From contig JAAYCQ010000229.1 of NCBI GenBank assembly GCA_012729715.1, positions 1-42,381 on the forward strand: DNA of 42,381 nucleotides, written 5' to 3'. The position numbers were made by a program, and so were the translations under genes. The notes beneath the pieces are model-generated. The model did not search any database. It was not told where the DNA came from and was given only the letters and a program-made list of their open reading frames with translations. Shown piece by piece: positions 33,201-41,040 of this stretch. The DNA is from Syntrophomonadaceae bacterium (GTDB taxonomy: Bacteria; Bacillota; Syntrophomonadia; Syntrophomonadales; Syntrophomonadaceae). Position 1 is the stretch's first letter; every line of letters begins with the position of its first letter.

Positions 33201-34417
33201 TTACCCAATTCAAATTTGTCATGTAAAGCATTTACTGCTTTTTCTAAATCATTTTCCTTAACCAGACACCATATGTTGGTGTATGAATCACCGGATTGTA
33301 AAATGTTTATCTCTTGATTATTCAGCGCTGCCACTACGTTAGCCATTACACCGGGAATTCCGGTCATAGCTGCTCCCACTACCGCTACCTTGGCACAATT
33401 CATTTCCATTTGAGGCTCAATATTTAACCCTTTAAGAACCTGCCGGGCTGACTCTGCCTGTTCACCCTGTATAGTAAAAACAATTCGATCTAGCTGTACA
33501 TTTATAAAATCTACACTTATACCAGCATCAGCCAGGCTCTGAAAAACATTCAGTTCCAACTGAGCTCCATTATTATTACTATTCTCTATTTTAATCTGAG
33601 TAAGATTGGATGTATAGGTTATTCCTGTTATTAATTGGTCTTTAATCAAGCGCGGGGTATGGCTATCGTAGAGCTGGTTACTTATTAATGTTCCCTGATT
33701 ATCAAGGCTGGTAGACCTTACCCTAAGAGGCACATTTCCCTGCATGGCAATTTCTATAGCCCGAGGATTAACTACTCTGGCACCTTCTCGCGCTAATTGA
33801 CAGATTTCATTATAGCTTATGGCCTCAAGTAACCGTGCATTACTTACTATACGCGGATCTGCGGTCATAATGCCTTCCACATCGGTAAAAATATCAATTA
33901 TTTCAGCATTTAAGGCTACACCCAGGGCACTGGCGGTGGTATCACTGCCACCCCGTCCCAGGGTAGTAAGTTCTTCATTCTCACTTATACCTTGAAATCC
34001 CGCCACCACCGGAGTAACGCCCTTTTCCAAACAGTCTAATATATTTCTGGGATTAACATATAAAACATGGGCATTACCAAAATTACCGTCAGTAACTATA
34101 CCTGCCTGTTCACCTGTAAAAAATCTGGCTTTTATACCAATACTGGAGAGGTAATTGGTTAATAATACTCCAGATATTATCTCCCCACAAGACATTAACA
34201 GGTCCATTTCTCGGCTCAGGGGTTCCTGGTTAATTTCCTTTACCAACTTAATTAAGGTATCAGTAGCATACGGATCGTTGTCTCTTCCTATAGCTGATAC
34301 TACAACTACCACTTTCTTGCCTGAACTGATGGTTGAGCTCACAATATTCCCGACCTGGGAGCGAAGTTCAGTGGTGGTAAGGGAAGTTCCTCCGAACTTC
34401 TGTACAGCTATTTTCAA
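33197..34417 (-). CDS. lysC: Aspartate kinase
   Basis: This enzyme phosphorylates aspartate, the entry step to the lysine, threonine, methionine, diaminopimelate and dipicolinate branches. It has 406 residues, the alpha-subunit length, with the kinase motifs KFGGTSL and GRGGSDTTA and two C-terminal ACT domains (about 260-400) for feedback control. Gene order matches Bacillus dapG, the diaminopimelate-sensitive isozyme, but effector specificity cannot be read by eye. The start is a TTG after AAGGTG, 14 bases after the asd stop. No lysine riboswitch is visible upstream. Confidence 0.94.
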   Translation of the reverse strand: MKIAVQKFGGTSLTTTELRSQVGNIVSSTISSGKKVVVVVSAIGRDNDPYATDTLIKLVKEINQEPLSREMDLLMSCGEIISGVLLTNYLSSIGIKARFFTGEQAGIVTDGNFGNAHVLYVNPRNILDCLEKGVTPVVAGFQGISENEELTTLGRGGSDTTASALGVALNAEIIDIFTDVEGIMTADPRIVSNARLLEAISYNEICQLAREGARVVNPRAIEIAMQGNVPLRVRSTSLDNQGTLISNQLYDSHTPRLIKDQLITGITYTSNLTQIKIENSNNNGAQLELNVFQSLADAGISVDFINVQLDRIVFTIQGEQAESARQVLKGLNIEPQMEMNCAKVAVVGAAMTGIPGVMANVVAALNNQEINILQSGDSYTNIWCLVKENDLEKAVNALHDKFELGN

Positions 34418-34431
34418 ATATTTTCACCTTC

Positions 34432-35448
34432 TTAATAAAGGTTTTTCTCAACGATTAACTCGGCTATCTGAATAGCATTAGTAGCCGCGCCCTTTCTAAT
34501 CTGGTCGGCGGCTATCCAGATAGCCAGACCATTATCGGTTGATATGTCGCGCCGTATCCTACCCACAAATACTTCATCCGAGTTAGAAGTAAAAAGCGGC
34601 ATAGGATAATGGTTATTCTGAGGATCATCCTGTACTATTATCCCTGGAGCCTGAGATAAAATCTCCCGGGCCTGGGTAACTGACAGGGGTTTCTCGGTTT
34701 CCAGGTTAATCGATTCGGAATGGCTCCGGTATACCGGTACTCGTACTGCGGTAGCAGCAATTTTTAGGTCCGGAGCATGCATAATTTTACGGGTTTCCCA
34801 TACCATCTTCATTTCTTCCCGGGTATAGTCTTCTTCAACAAATACATCAATATGGGGAATTAGATTAAAGGCTATAGGATGCTGAAATACCTCTAATACC
34901 GGCTGGATACCGTCAATATGGGCCTTAACGTGCTGATCCAGTTCATCTAACCCCGCTTTACCGGCACCAGACACCGCCTGGTAGGTGGATACTATCACTC
35001 TTTTTAGACCTGCCGCCTGGTGAATGGGATTAATGGCCACCACCATAATAATGGTAGAGCAATTGGGATTGGCAATTATCCCTTTATGCCAGTCCACGTC
35101 TTCAGGGTTAACCTCCGGTACTACCAGGGGAACATTATCGTCCAACCGAAAAGCGTAACTATTGTCAATGGCAACACAATCATTAGCTACGGCCTCTGGT
35201 ATCAATTGCTTGCTTATATCGGTACCTACGGCAAACATGGCTACATCAGCCCATTTAAAAGCATCATTACTGGCAGCCCGGACTGTCAGATCTTCACCAG
35301 CAAATTTAACTTTGCTCCCTGCCTCGCGGGGATCAGCCAGGCAGACTAATTCGTTTATTTTAAGCTTTCTCTCCTCCATAATTTTCAGCATTTCCTGACC
35401 AACTGCACCTGTTGCACCAACCAGTGCTAACTTTATTCCCTCAGCCAC
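34432..35448 (-). CDS. asd: Aspartate-semialdehyde dehydrogenase
   Basis: Asd reduces aspartyl phosphate to aspartate semialdehyde with NADPH. It has about 338 residues. The nucleotide-binding start VGATGAVGQEM and the active-site cysteine in NPNCSTI are clear. I chose the GTG at 35448 because AGGAGGT lies 6 bases upstream; an in-frame TTG six codons earlier would put that ribosome site inside the gene. It is cotranscribed with dpaAB and lysC. Confidence 0.96.
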   Translation of the reverse strand: MAEGIKLALVGATGAVGQEMLKIMEERKLKINELVCLADPREAGSKVKFAGEDLTVRAASNDAFKWADVAMFAVGTDISKQLIPEAVANDCVAIDNSYAFRLDDNVPLVVPEVNPEDVDWHKGIIANPNCSTIIMVVAINPIHQAAGLKRVIVSTYQAVSGAGKAGLDELDQHVKAHIDGIQPVLEVFQHPIAFNLIPHIDVFVEEDYTREEMKMVWETRKIMHAPDLKIAATAVRVPVYRSHSESINLETEKPLSVTQAREILSQAPGIIVQDDPQNNHYPMPLFTSNSDEVFVGRIRRDISTDNGLAIWIAADQIRKGAATNAIQIAELIVEKNLY

Positions 35449-35499
35449 AACCAGACCTCCTGTCAAAAAACTCTGGTCTCTATTTTAGCACTGCCCTTT

Positions 35500-36117
35500 T
35501 TAATTCTCAAGAAACTGCACCGGACCAAGTAAAACTGGCTGCAGTTGCTTGCCTTGAAGTGCACATACTACTGTATCTAAAAGTTTATCCATACAGGCAA
35601 CTAGAGAATTGGCTTTGTTAAAGGGGTCATCCTGGTGAAAGGGAACAAAATATATATTTTTCATATTAATTAAAAGGCCAATATTGCGGGCATTAATACC
35701 CAGGGCATCATTGGTGGAAATTGCTATAACTACAGGTCTTTGATTACGTAAATGAGCTTTAATGGCCATTAAGGCCGGCGTATCTATTATCCCATTGGCC
35801 AGTTTGGCTATGGTATTTCCGGTTGCCGGTGCCACTACCACCACATCCAACAGTTTCTGTGGACCAATTGGTTCAGCACCGACTATAGTGTTAATTACGG
35901 GCTTATTACATATCTCGTTAATTTGCGTTTTCAGGTCATGAACCTGATAAAAGCGGTTATCAGTTTCATCAACCGTATATGAAAATATTGGTAAAATATC
36001 AGCACCTTCACCTTTAAGCTCTCTTATCTGGGGGATAACTTCCCCAATGGTGCAATGAGAACCGGTGACTACCACCCCCACCCGGACACCCCGTAACCGG
36101 CTATGAGTTTCCAGCAA
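35500..36117 (-). CDS. dpaB: Dipicolinate synthase subunit B
   Basis: This 205-residue flavoprotein-like subunit (SpoVFB) joins DpaA to make dipicolinic acid in the mother cell, for heat-resistant spores. The family pattern TGSHCTIGEV near the N-terminus and VVVAPATGNTIAKLANGI in the middle match the flavoprotein (Dfp-type) fold. The start is a TTG with a G-rich site (GGGGGGTG). It lies 15 bases after dpaA. Confidence 0.94.
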   Translation of the reverse strand: MLETHSRLRGVRVGVVVTGSHCTIGEVIPQIRELKGEGADILPIFSYTVDETDNRFYQVHDLKTQINEICNKPVINTIVGAEPIGPQKLLDVVVVAPATGNTIAKLANGIIDTPALMAIKAHLRNQRPVVIAISTNDALGINARNIGLLINMKNIYFVPFHQDDPFNKANSLVACMDKLLDTVVCALQGKQLQPVLLGPVQFLEN

Positions 36118-36132
36118 TCTCTACACCCCCCT

Positions 36133-37050
36133 TCAGGCAAATAGTAAACCGGCATCTAATTTTGTCAGTTCACTTATGATTAATTTAGGAACAACATCTG
36201 CCAGAATTTTGCCTGCATATACCGGGGCAACCTTGCCGGGCAGACCGGGGGCAAGAATAGCCTTGAGTCCATAGGTGTTGGCTGCTTCGAAATCAGTTCC
36301 TCCTGGCTGCGTGGCCAGATCAATTATGAGCACATTGGAATTGGTATATTTAAGAATATCCCTGGTAATAATCAGTGCCGGGACCGTATTAAATACTATG
36401 TCTGCACTATTCATAATTTCCCGTAATTCAGGGAAGGTAGCCTGTTTACAGCCCATTTCATAAGCTCGGGCCAATTGCCCTGGATTACGGGCAACCACGG
36501 TAATATCAGAACCCAATGCTTTTAAGGTCCGCGCCAATGTTATTGCTGTCCTGCCAAAACCAATAACACAGGTTTTACTGCCATGGATAGTTATTGAGGT
36601 CTCTTCCATGGCTATCTGGATAGCACCTTCGGCTGTAGGTATGGAATTAAGTATGGCTATTTCATCCATTTCAATTATTTCAATCAGGTTAAAACCATAG
36701 ACCTGGGCCCATTCCTTAAGAAATGGCCGGGCTGAGCCTATAATAACCAGGGCATTAGGGGCTATAGTCTGTATAGCCTTTTCAGTTAGTATTAGGCTGT
36801 TTTCAGAATATACTGCTCTAATTAAACCATCAGGACTAGTACCAGGAATAGGTAATATTACTACCTCGGCGTCTTTACAAGCTTCTTCTACGGTATGAAC
36901 CATAAAGGCCCCAGGGCCTATTTTATCCTGGGGATAACCAGCAACAGCTACTGTAGCCCCCATTTTTACTAGTTCGTTTACCAGGATAAGCTCCCGCTCA
37001 TCACCGCCTAATACAGCAATTTTGACTCCAGAAAGCACCGAACTCACCAT
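36133..37050 (-). CDS. dpaA: Dipicolinate synthase subunit A
   Basis: DpaA (SpoVFA) is the NAD(P)-binding subunit that oxidises the DapA product to dipicolinate. It has about 305 residues. It begins VKIAVLGGDERELIL, the family signature, and a second dinucleotide-binding motif CVIGFGRTAITLARTL lies near residue 160. Three overlapping starts are possible (GTG 37053, ATG 37050, GTG 37047); the G-rich site favours the later two. A sigma-K-like promoter lies 40-68 bases upstream. Confidence 0.94.
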   Translation of the reverse strand: MVSSVLSGVKIAVLGGDERELILVNELVKMGATVAVAGYPQDKIGPGAFMVHTVEEACKDAEVVILPIPGTSPDGLIRAVYSENSLILTEKAIQTIAPNALVIIGSARPFLKEWAQVYGFNLIEIIEMDEIAILNSIPTAEGAIQIAMEETSITIHGSKTCVIGFGRTAITLARTLKALGSDITVVARNPGQLARAYEMGCKQATFPELREIMNSADIVFNTVPALIITRDILKYTNSNVLIIDLATQPGGTDFEAANTYGLKAILAPGLPGKVAPVYAGKILADVVPKLIISELTKLDAGLLFA

Positions 37051-37089
37051 CACTCCCCCTTGAGCTTAAACTATGGCCACAATTAATAG

Positions 37090-37118
37090 CATTATATGTA
37101 TACCGTGCAAATGTGGTG
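37090..37118 (-). promoter_or_regulatory. Candidate sigma-K promoter of dpaA
   Basis: On the minus strand CACC fits the sigma-K -35 (mACm). It is followed by 16 bases and CATATAATG, which fits the CATAnnnTA -10 except for the final base. The embedded TATAAT has no sigma-A -35. This matches late mother-cell expression of dipicolinate synthase. Confidence 0.5.
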
Positions 37119-37135
37119 CTTGTCTGGAATATAAG

Positions 37136-37183
37136 AAAAGGAGGGTTCTTCACCTACGCTTAAACGTAAGTGAGGAACCCTCC
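37136..37183 (-). terminator. Long-stem intrinsic terminator after dapB
   Basis: On the minus strand a near-perfect stem of about 19 bp (outer GGAGGGTTC/GAACCCTCC, inner CTTACG/CGTAGG) is followed by TTTTCTT. It separates dapB from the sporulation-controlled dpaA operon. Confidence 0.88.
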
Positions 37184-37203
37184 CACTAATTAAAAGCCTG
37201 TCT

Positions 37204-38004
37204 TTACAATAAGTTTTCCATGCCGTAAACCAGCCCCTGGTGATCAATCATCTTTTTGACCACCATTATTACTCCCGGCATAAATCCGGCCCGGTCTATG
37301 GAATCATGGCGAATCTTTAGGGTCTGCCCAGAGCCACCAAAAATAACCTCCTGATGGGCAACTAGCCCCGGCAGGCGAACGCTATGTATTCTTACCTGCT
37401 CTATATTACCACCACGACAGCCGGCAATTTTTTCAAACTCCCGGATATTTCTAGGAACCCGGCTAGTGCGGCTTTCATTTATTAGTTCCGCGGTTTTAAT
37501 GGCGGTCCCGGAGGGAGCGTCCATTTTTTGATCATGGTGGAGCTCAATAATCTCAACGTCGGGAAAATAACGGGCTGCTTCGCGGGCGAATTTCATCATC
37601 AGCACTGCTCCAATAGCAAAGTTAGGTATTATGGCCAGGCCCACCTTATTATCCACCGCCAGTTTTTCCAACTGCCGCAGTTCTACTTCATTCAGACCAG
37701 TAGTGCCTACTACGCAGGTAATTTTATTTTTCAAAGCGGTGCGGGTATTGTTAAATACCGCCTGGGGATTGGTAAAGTCAATCATTACCCGGGGTTTAGT
37801 TTTTTCAATTACGCGATCCAGGTCGTTTTCCACCTTCAAATCTATCTCTTTCAGCTGGCTTAGCTGAGAAAGCTTTTCTCCCTTACCCCTAATATCAACC
37901 AGTCCTACCAGTTGCAAATCCTCATCCGGGTAAACTGCTTTTACCGTCTCCAATCCCATTTTACCGAGTACTCCGGTTACGATTACTTTAATTTTATCTG
38001 CCAT
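37204..38004 (-). CDS. dapB: 4-hydroxy-tetrahydrodipicolinate reductase
   Basis: DapB reduces the DapA product with NAD(P)H, committing it to diaminopimelate and lysine. It has 266 residues. The nucleotide motif GVLGKMG is at the N-terminus and the catalytic and substrate-binding motif ELHHDQKMDAPSGTA is intact. The ATG follows GGAGGT. It is isolated from dpaA by a strong terminator, so the lysine and dipicolinate branches are separately controlled. Confidence 0.97.
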   Translation of the reverse strand: MADKIKVIVTGVLGKMGLETVKAVYPDEDLQLVGLVDIRGKGEKLSQLSQLKEIDLKVENDLDRVIEKTKPRVMIDFTNPQAVFNNTRTALKNKITCVVGTTGLNEVELRQLEKLAVDNKVGLAIIPNFAIGAVLMMKFAREAARYFPDVEIIELHHDQKMDAPSGTAIKTAELINESRTSRVPRNIREFEKIAGCRGGNIEQVRIHSVRLPGLVAHQEVIFGGSGQTLKIRHDSIDRAGFMPGVIMVVKKMIDHQGLVYGMENLL

Positions 38005-38032
38005 AAATCTACCTCCAGTAATAATTATGAAT

Positions 38033-38173
38033 GTTGAATTTTTAATTTTTAATTAATGTCGAAATGCTTACACATTTCTTTTATTCCACAAAGAATTAAA
38101 ATATCCGAAATAAAGAGAAATACGAAGTATTTCCACCATAATTCAAAATTCAAAATTAAGAATTCAAAATTAA
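38033..38173. repeat. MITE-like AT-rich inverted repeat, copy 2
   Basis: Same layout as 1055-1207: inverted AT-rich ends, left hairpin GAAATG...CATTTC and right hairpin GAAATAC-GAA-GTATTTC, the right one identical to copy 1. It fills the gap between the gene at 38174 and dapB, and its end abuts the upstream gene's TAG stop. Confidence 0.75.
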
Positions 38174-38602
38174 CTATAACTTATTGTACTCCCGTGCTTG
38201 TTCTAATACAAACTTGCTGATTTCCTGCATAGCCCGTCGCTCAGTAAAGCTTAACCAGTCTTTATGTTTTCTTCCCTTTTTAATAAGCTTAATGAATTTT
38301 TCCACCTGGGAGTATTCGGTTCTTATTTTGGTTATCAGGTCCGGTCCTTTGGTATGCTGATAAAGGTTCTCCAGATCCTTTATTATTTCATCAGCACCAT
38401 TATTAATAGCTACTACCGCCGCCTGATCTAAAAGCATATGTTTTTGCAGATCATGTTCGAGAAACTCCTGAATTAGAGCCCAGCGTTTCTCACCCCGAAC
38501 CATAAGTATTTGCATAGAAATATCCTTCTTGCAGCTTTCTATAATAAGTACTTGTTCTATAGTGCTTTTATAAATACTATTTACTCTATCCAGATTATCC
38601 AT
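38174..38602 (-). CDS. Hypothetical helical protein, about 142 residues
   Basis: I do not recognise this charged, mostly helical soluble protein with a basic stretch (KLIKKGRKHKDW) near residue 110. I chose the ATG at 38602 because GGGAGG lies 6 bases upstream. The frame opens 14 codons earlier, but that extension has no ribosome site. It is divergent from rqcH and upstream of dapB. Confidence 0.65.
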   Translation of the reverse strand: MDNLDRVNSIYKSTIEQVLIIESCKKDISMQILMVRGEKRWALIQEFLEHDLQKHMLLDQAAVVAINNGADEIIKDLENLYQHTKGPDLITKIRTEYSQVEKFIKLIKKGRKHKDWLSFTERRAMQEISKFVLEQAREYNKL

Positions 38603-38794
38603 TACTAACCTCCCATGCCCCGAGGCAATAAACAACGGGTACATGTAACATATAAAAATGGTTTTTCTCCTACCCTATTATTTTAACTTACTATAAAAAT
38701 TTTAGGTAAACTGAAAACAGGATTATTTGTAATAGCGCGGCTCTAATGCTATACTTTTGCTGTTACTTAGCCCGTTTAAAGGAGGCCTTGGACC

Positions 38795-40558
38795 ATGCCT
38801 TTTGATGGAATGGCTATCAGGGCGGTGTGCCAGGAATTGGACCGTGACCTGAACAATGCCCGCATAGATAAAATACACCAGCCGGAAAAGGACGAAATAG
38901 TTTTCCTGATACGAGCCCCGGGAAGTAAACCCCGGCGATTACTCATATCTGCTAACCCCCGTTGGGCCAGGATACATTGCTGTGAGCAAAGAAAGGAAAA
39001 TCCCAGCAACCCACCGGCATTTTGTATGCTGTTACGTAAATATCTGGAAGGCGGAAAAATTAAAGCCATCAAGCAGGTAGATTTTGAGCGCATAGTACAT
39101 ATATACATTGAAGCCCTGGATGAATTCCGGGAATGGAAGACAAAGCTATTAGTCTGTGAGTTTATGGGTCGTCATTCCAATATTATACTTATAAATCCGG
39201 AAACCCAGATTATCTTGGACGCTATCAAAAAATATGGCAGTGACCTTAGTTCCTACCGGGAAGTCTTACCGGGTAAAAACTACATTAGTCCACCTGATCA
39301 GGGTAAAATGAATCCCCTTTCCTGTAGTTTTTCCGATTTTGTTCAGCTTATGTGGCAACAGGAGGTTGATTCTACTCTCGCATCGGCGCTATTTAAGGCT
39401 TTAAGCGGCATCAGCCCCTTTAGTGCTGGGGAAATATGCCAGGCTGCAGGTATTAACCCCGATGTACCGGTAGAAGAATGCGGAGAATTTGAATTCAGCA
39501 GTATTTTTAAGCAGGTGCAAAAAACTATTGCCGCAATAGATTATGGTCAGTTTGAAACGCGGCTGTTGTATAAAAACAACCAGCTCTGGGAGTTTGTCAT
39601 ATCCCCTCCGTCCCCGCCTGCCCTCGGAGGCAAAAGCATAATTTATCCTTCAGCCAATAGTGGAATTGATACCTACTACCAGCAGCGACTGGACAAAATC
39701 CGCCTGGATTCCAGTAAAACTAATATTACCCGTACCATAAAATCAGTGCTGGACAAGGCTTATCGCAAGCGGTTTATGCAAGAAGGAGACAAAAGCAAAG
39801 CTCTGGAGAATGAAAAGTATAAGACCTGGGGGGAGCTGTTAACCTCCTATGCTCATCAGTTTCAAAAGGGTGACACCGTAGCCCAATTGGAGGATTTTTA
39901 TAGCGGAGAAACGGTAAATATTAACCTGGACCCCCGTTATACTCCGATTCAGAATGCCCAGAAGTATTTCAAAATTTATAATAAAAGCCGTTCCGCCCTT
40001 AAGCATCTGGAGAATTTAATGGCCAGGAACCAGCAGGATATTGATTATCTGGAATCAGTATTGGTAGCCATTAAACAGGCTGAAAGCATGAGTGAACTGG
40101 ATGAAATCATTGAAGAATTGGAAAAAGAGGATTATTTGAAAGAACACGGCAAACGCAAAAAACAGCAGCAGCGCAGTGAGCCGCGTACCTTTATTTCTTC
40201 TGATGGACTGGAGATTATGGTGGGACGAAATAATCGCCAAAATGATGTCCTGACCCTTAAACAGGCCCGGGGGCATGACCTGTGGCTGCATGCCAAAGAT
40301 ATCCCCGGAACCCATGTAATAATTAAACTGCCGCCATCCTTAACTTCTATTAATGATGTTCCGGATAAGAGCCTGGAGGAGGCTGCCAATCTGGCAGCCC
40401 ATTTCAGTAAAGCCCAGGAATCCAGCAAAGTGCCGGTGGACTATACTTTCCGGGCCAATGTGCGTAAGCCCGGCGGCGCCCGCCCAGGCATGGTGATTTA
40501 CGATAATTACTGGACCATAATGGCCGATCCTCACGAGGCCAGAATAAGTGAGGAGTAA
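38795..40558 (+). CDS. rqcH: Ribosome quality-control protein RqcH (NFACT/Rqc2 family)
   Basis: RqcH binds stalled 50S subunits and directs C-terminal alanine tailing of the trapped peptide; older annotations call it fibronectin-binding protein. It has 587 residues. The N-terminal NFACT-N domain opens with MPFDGMAIRAVCQEL, a long coiled coil lies at about 370-470, and the NFACT-R domain at the C-terminus has DLWLHAKDIPGTHVII. The ATG follows GGAGG by 7 bases. It is a single plus-strand gene followed by a repeated GGGGTGAGGG tail and large hairpins. Confidence 0.93.
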   Translation: MPFDGMAIRAVCQELDRDLNNARIDKIHQPEKDEIVFLIRAPGSKPRRLLISANPRWARIHCCEQRKENPSNPPAFCMLLRKYLEGGKIKAIKQVDFERIVHIYIEALDEFREWKTKLLVCEFMGRHSNIILINPETQIILDAIKKYGSDLSSYREVLPGKNYISPPDQGKMNPLSCSFSDFVQLMWQQEVDSTLASALFKALSGISPFSAGEICQAAGINPDVPVEECGEFEFSSIFKQVQKTIAAIDYGQFETRLLYKNNQLWEFVISPPSPPALGGKSIIYPSANSGIDTYYQQRLDKIRLDSSKTNITRTIKSVLDKAYRKRFMQEGDKSKALENEKYKTWGELLTSYAHQFQKGDTVAQLEDFYSGETVNINLDPRYTPIQNAQKYFKIYNKSRSALKHLENLMARNQQDIDYLESVLVAIKQAESMSELDEIIEELEKEDYLKEHGKRKKQQQRSEPRTFISSDGLEIMVGRNNRQNDVLTLKQARGHDLWLHAKDIPGTHVIIKLPPSLTSINDVPDKSLEEAANLAAHFSKAQESSKVPVDYTFRANVRKPGGARPGMVIYDNYWTIMADPHEARISEE

Positions 40559-40576
40559 GGGGTTAGGGGTGAGGGA

Positions 40577-40645
40577 GAACATGGGGACTGTCCCTGCTGT
40601 TTCCGCCTTGGAACCAGAGGAAACAGAGGGACTGTCCCCGTGTTC
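40577..40645. repeat. Large inverted repeat with GGGACTGTCCC cores
   Basis: Arms of 28 and 27 bases (40577-40604 and 40619-40645) pair around a 14-base loop: GAACA/TGTTC at the outer end and CTGTTTCC/GGAAACAG at the loop. Each arm also contains its own small palindrome GGGACTGTCCC. This type of repeat is known next to Y1 transposase genes in other Firmicutes; none is present here. Confidence 0.75.
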
Positions 40646-40673
40646 GACCGGCCAGAGGCACTAACGGAAGTCA

Positions 40674-40702
40674 TATATCAAAAGGACCGTCCCCGTGATA
40701 TA
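40674..40702. repeat. Hairpin of the same type with a different outer stem
   Basis: The outer stem TATATCA/TGATATA encloses an inner GGAC-C-GTCC. It shares the GGAC/GTCC core plan of 40577-40645 but has an unrelated outer stem. Confidence 0.6.
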
Positions 40703-40706
40703 TTCA

Positions 40707-40733
40707 GGGCAGACAAATGGGTCTGCCCCTATG
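40707..40733 (-). repeat. REP-like hairpin, variant B, overlapping a stop codon
   Basis: On the minus strand: CATAG (degenerate TGTAG), stem GGGCAGAC/GTCTGCCC and loop CCATTT. The TAG of the head is the stop codon of the gene at 40729-41028. Confidence 0.75.
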
Positions 40734-41028
40734 AATTTAATACCTCTATCGAGCCGTCCGGGTTTTTCTGGACTTTACTGTCTTCTTCCAGTATGTAGAT
40801 TTTATTATTCACCGTATCTATGGCTACATCCCGGTTAATCAGGGTGTTTACCTCATTCTCGGTTACCAGGGAGCGGATTTGCACCCCGTTATCATAAATT
40901 TGTATGGTCAATTCCCCGTGTTCCCGTTTAATTACTTCATGCTGATGACGGGTATAAGGTTTCATAAAAATATACTCATAACCACCCTCGGCAAAAAACA
41001 TTTCCTGTCCATTAAGAAAAACCCGCAC
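40729..41028 (-). CDS. Hypothetical protein, 99 residues
   Basis: I do not recognise this small, probably beta-rich protein; no signal peptide or membrane segment. The GTG start is about 8 bases after GGAGGG and 12 bases after the pyrE stop, so it is cotranscribed with pyrFE. Its TAG stop is provided by the head of a REP-like repeat, so the C-terminus may have been altered by that insertion. Confidence 0.68.
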   Translation of the reverse strand: MRVFLNGQEMFFAEGGYEYIFMKPYTRHQHEVIKREHGELTIQIYDNGVQIRSLVTENEVNTLINRDVAIDTVNNKIYILEEDSKVQKNPDGSIEVLNS

Positions 41029-41040
41029 CGTTATTCCCTC

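Noticed and set aside
37090-37098. TATAAT within CATATAATG as a sigma-A promoter for dpaA
   Set aside because: No acceptable -35 lies 16-18 bases upstream, whereas the sigma-K pattern fits both boxes and the gene's role.
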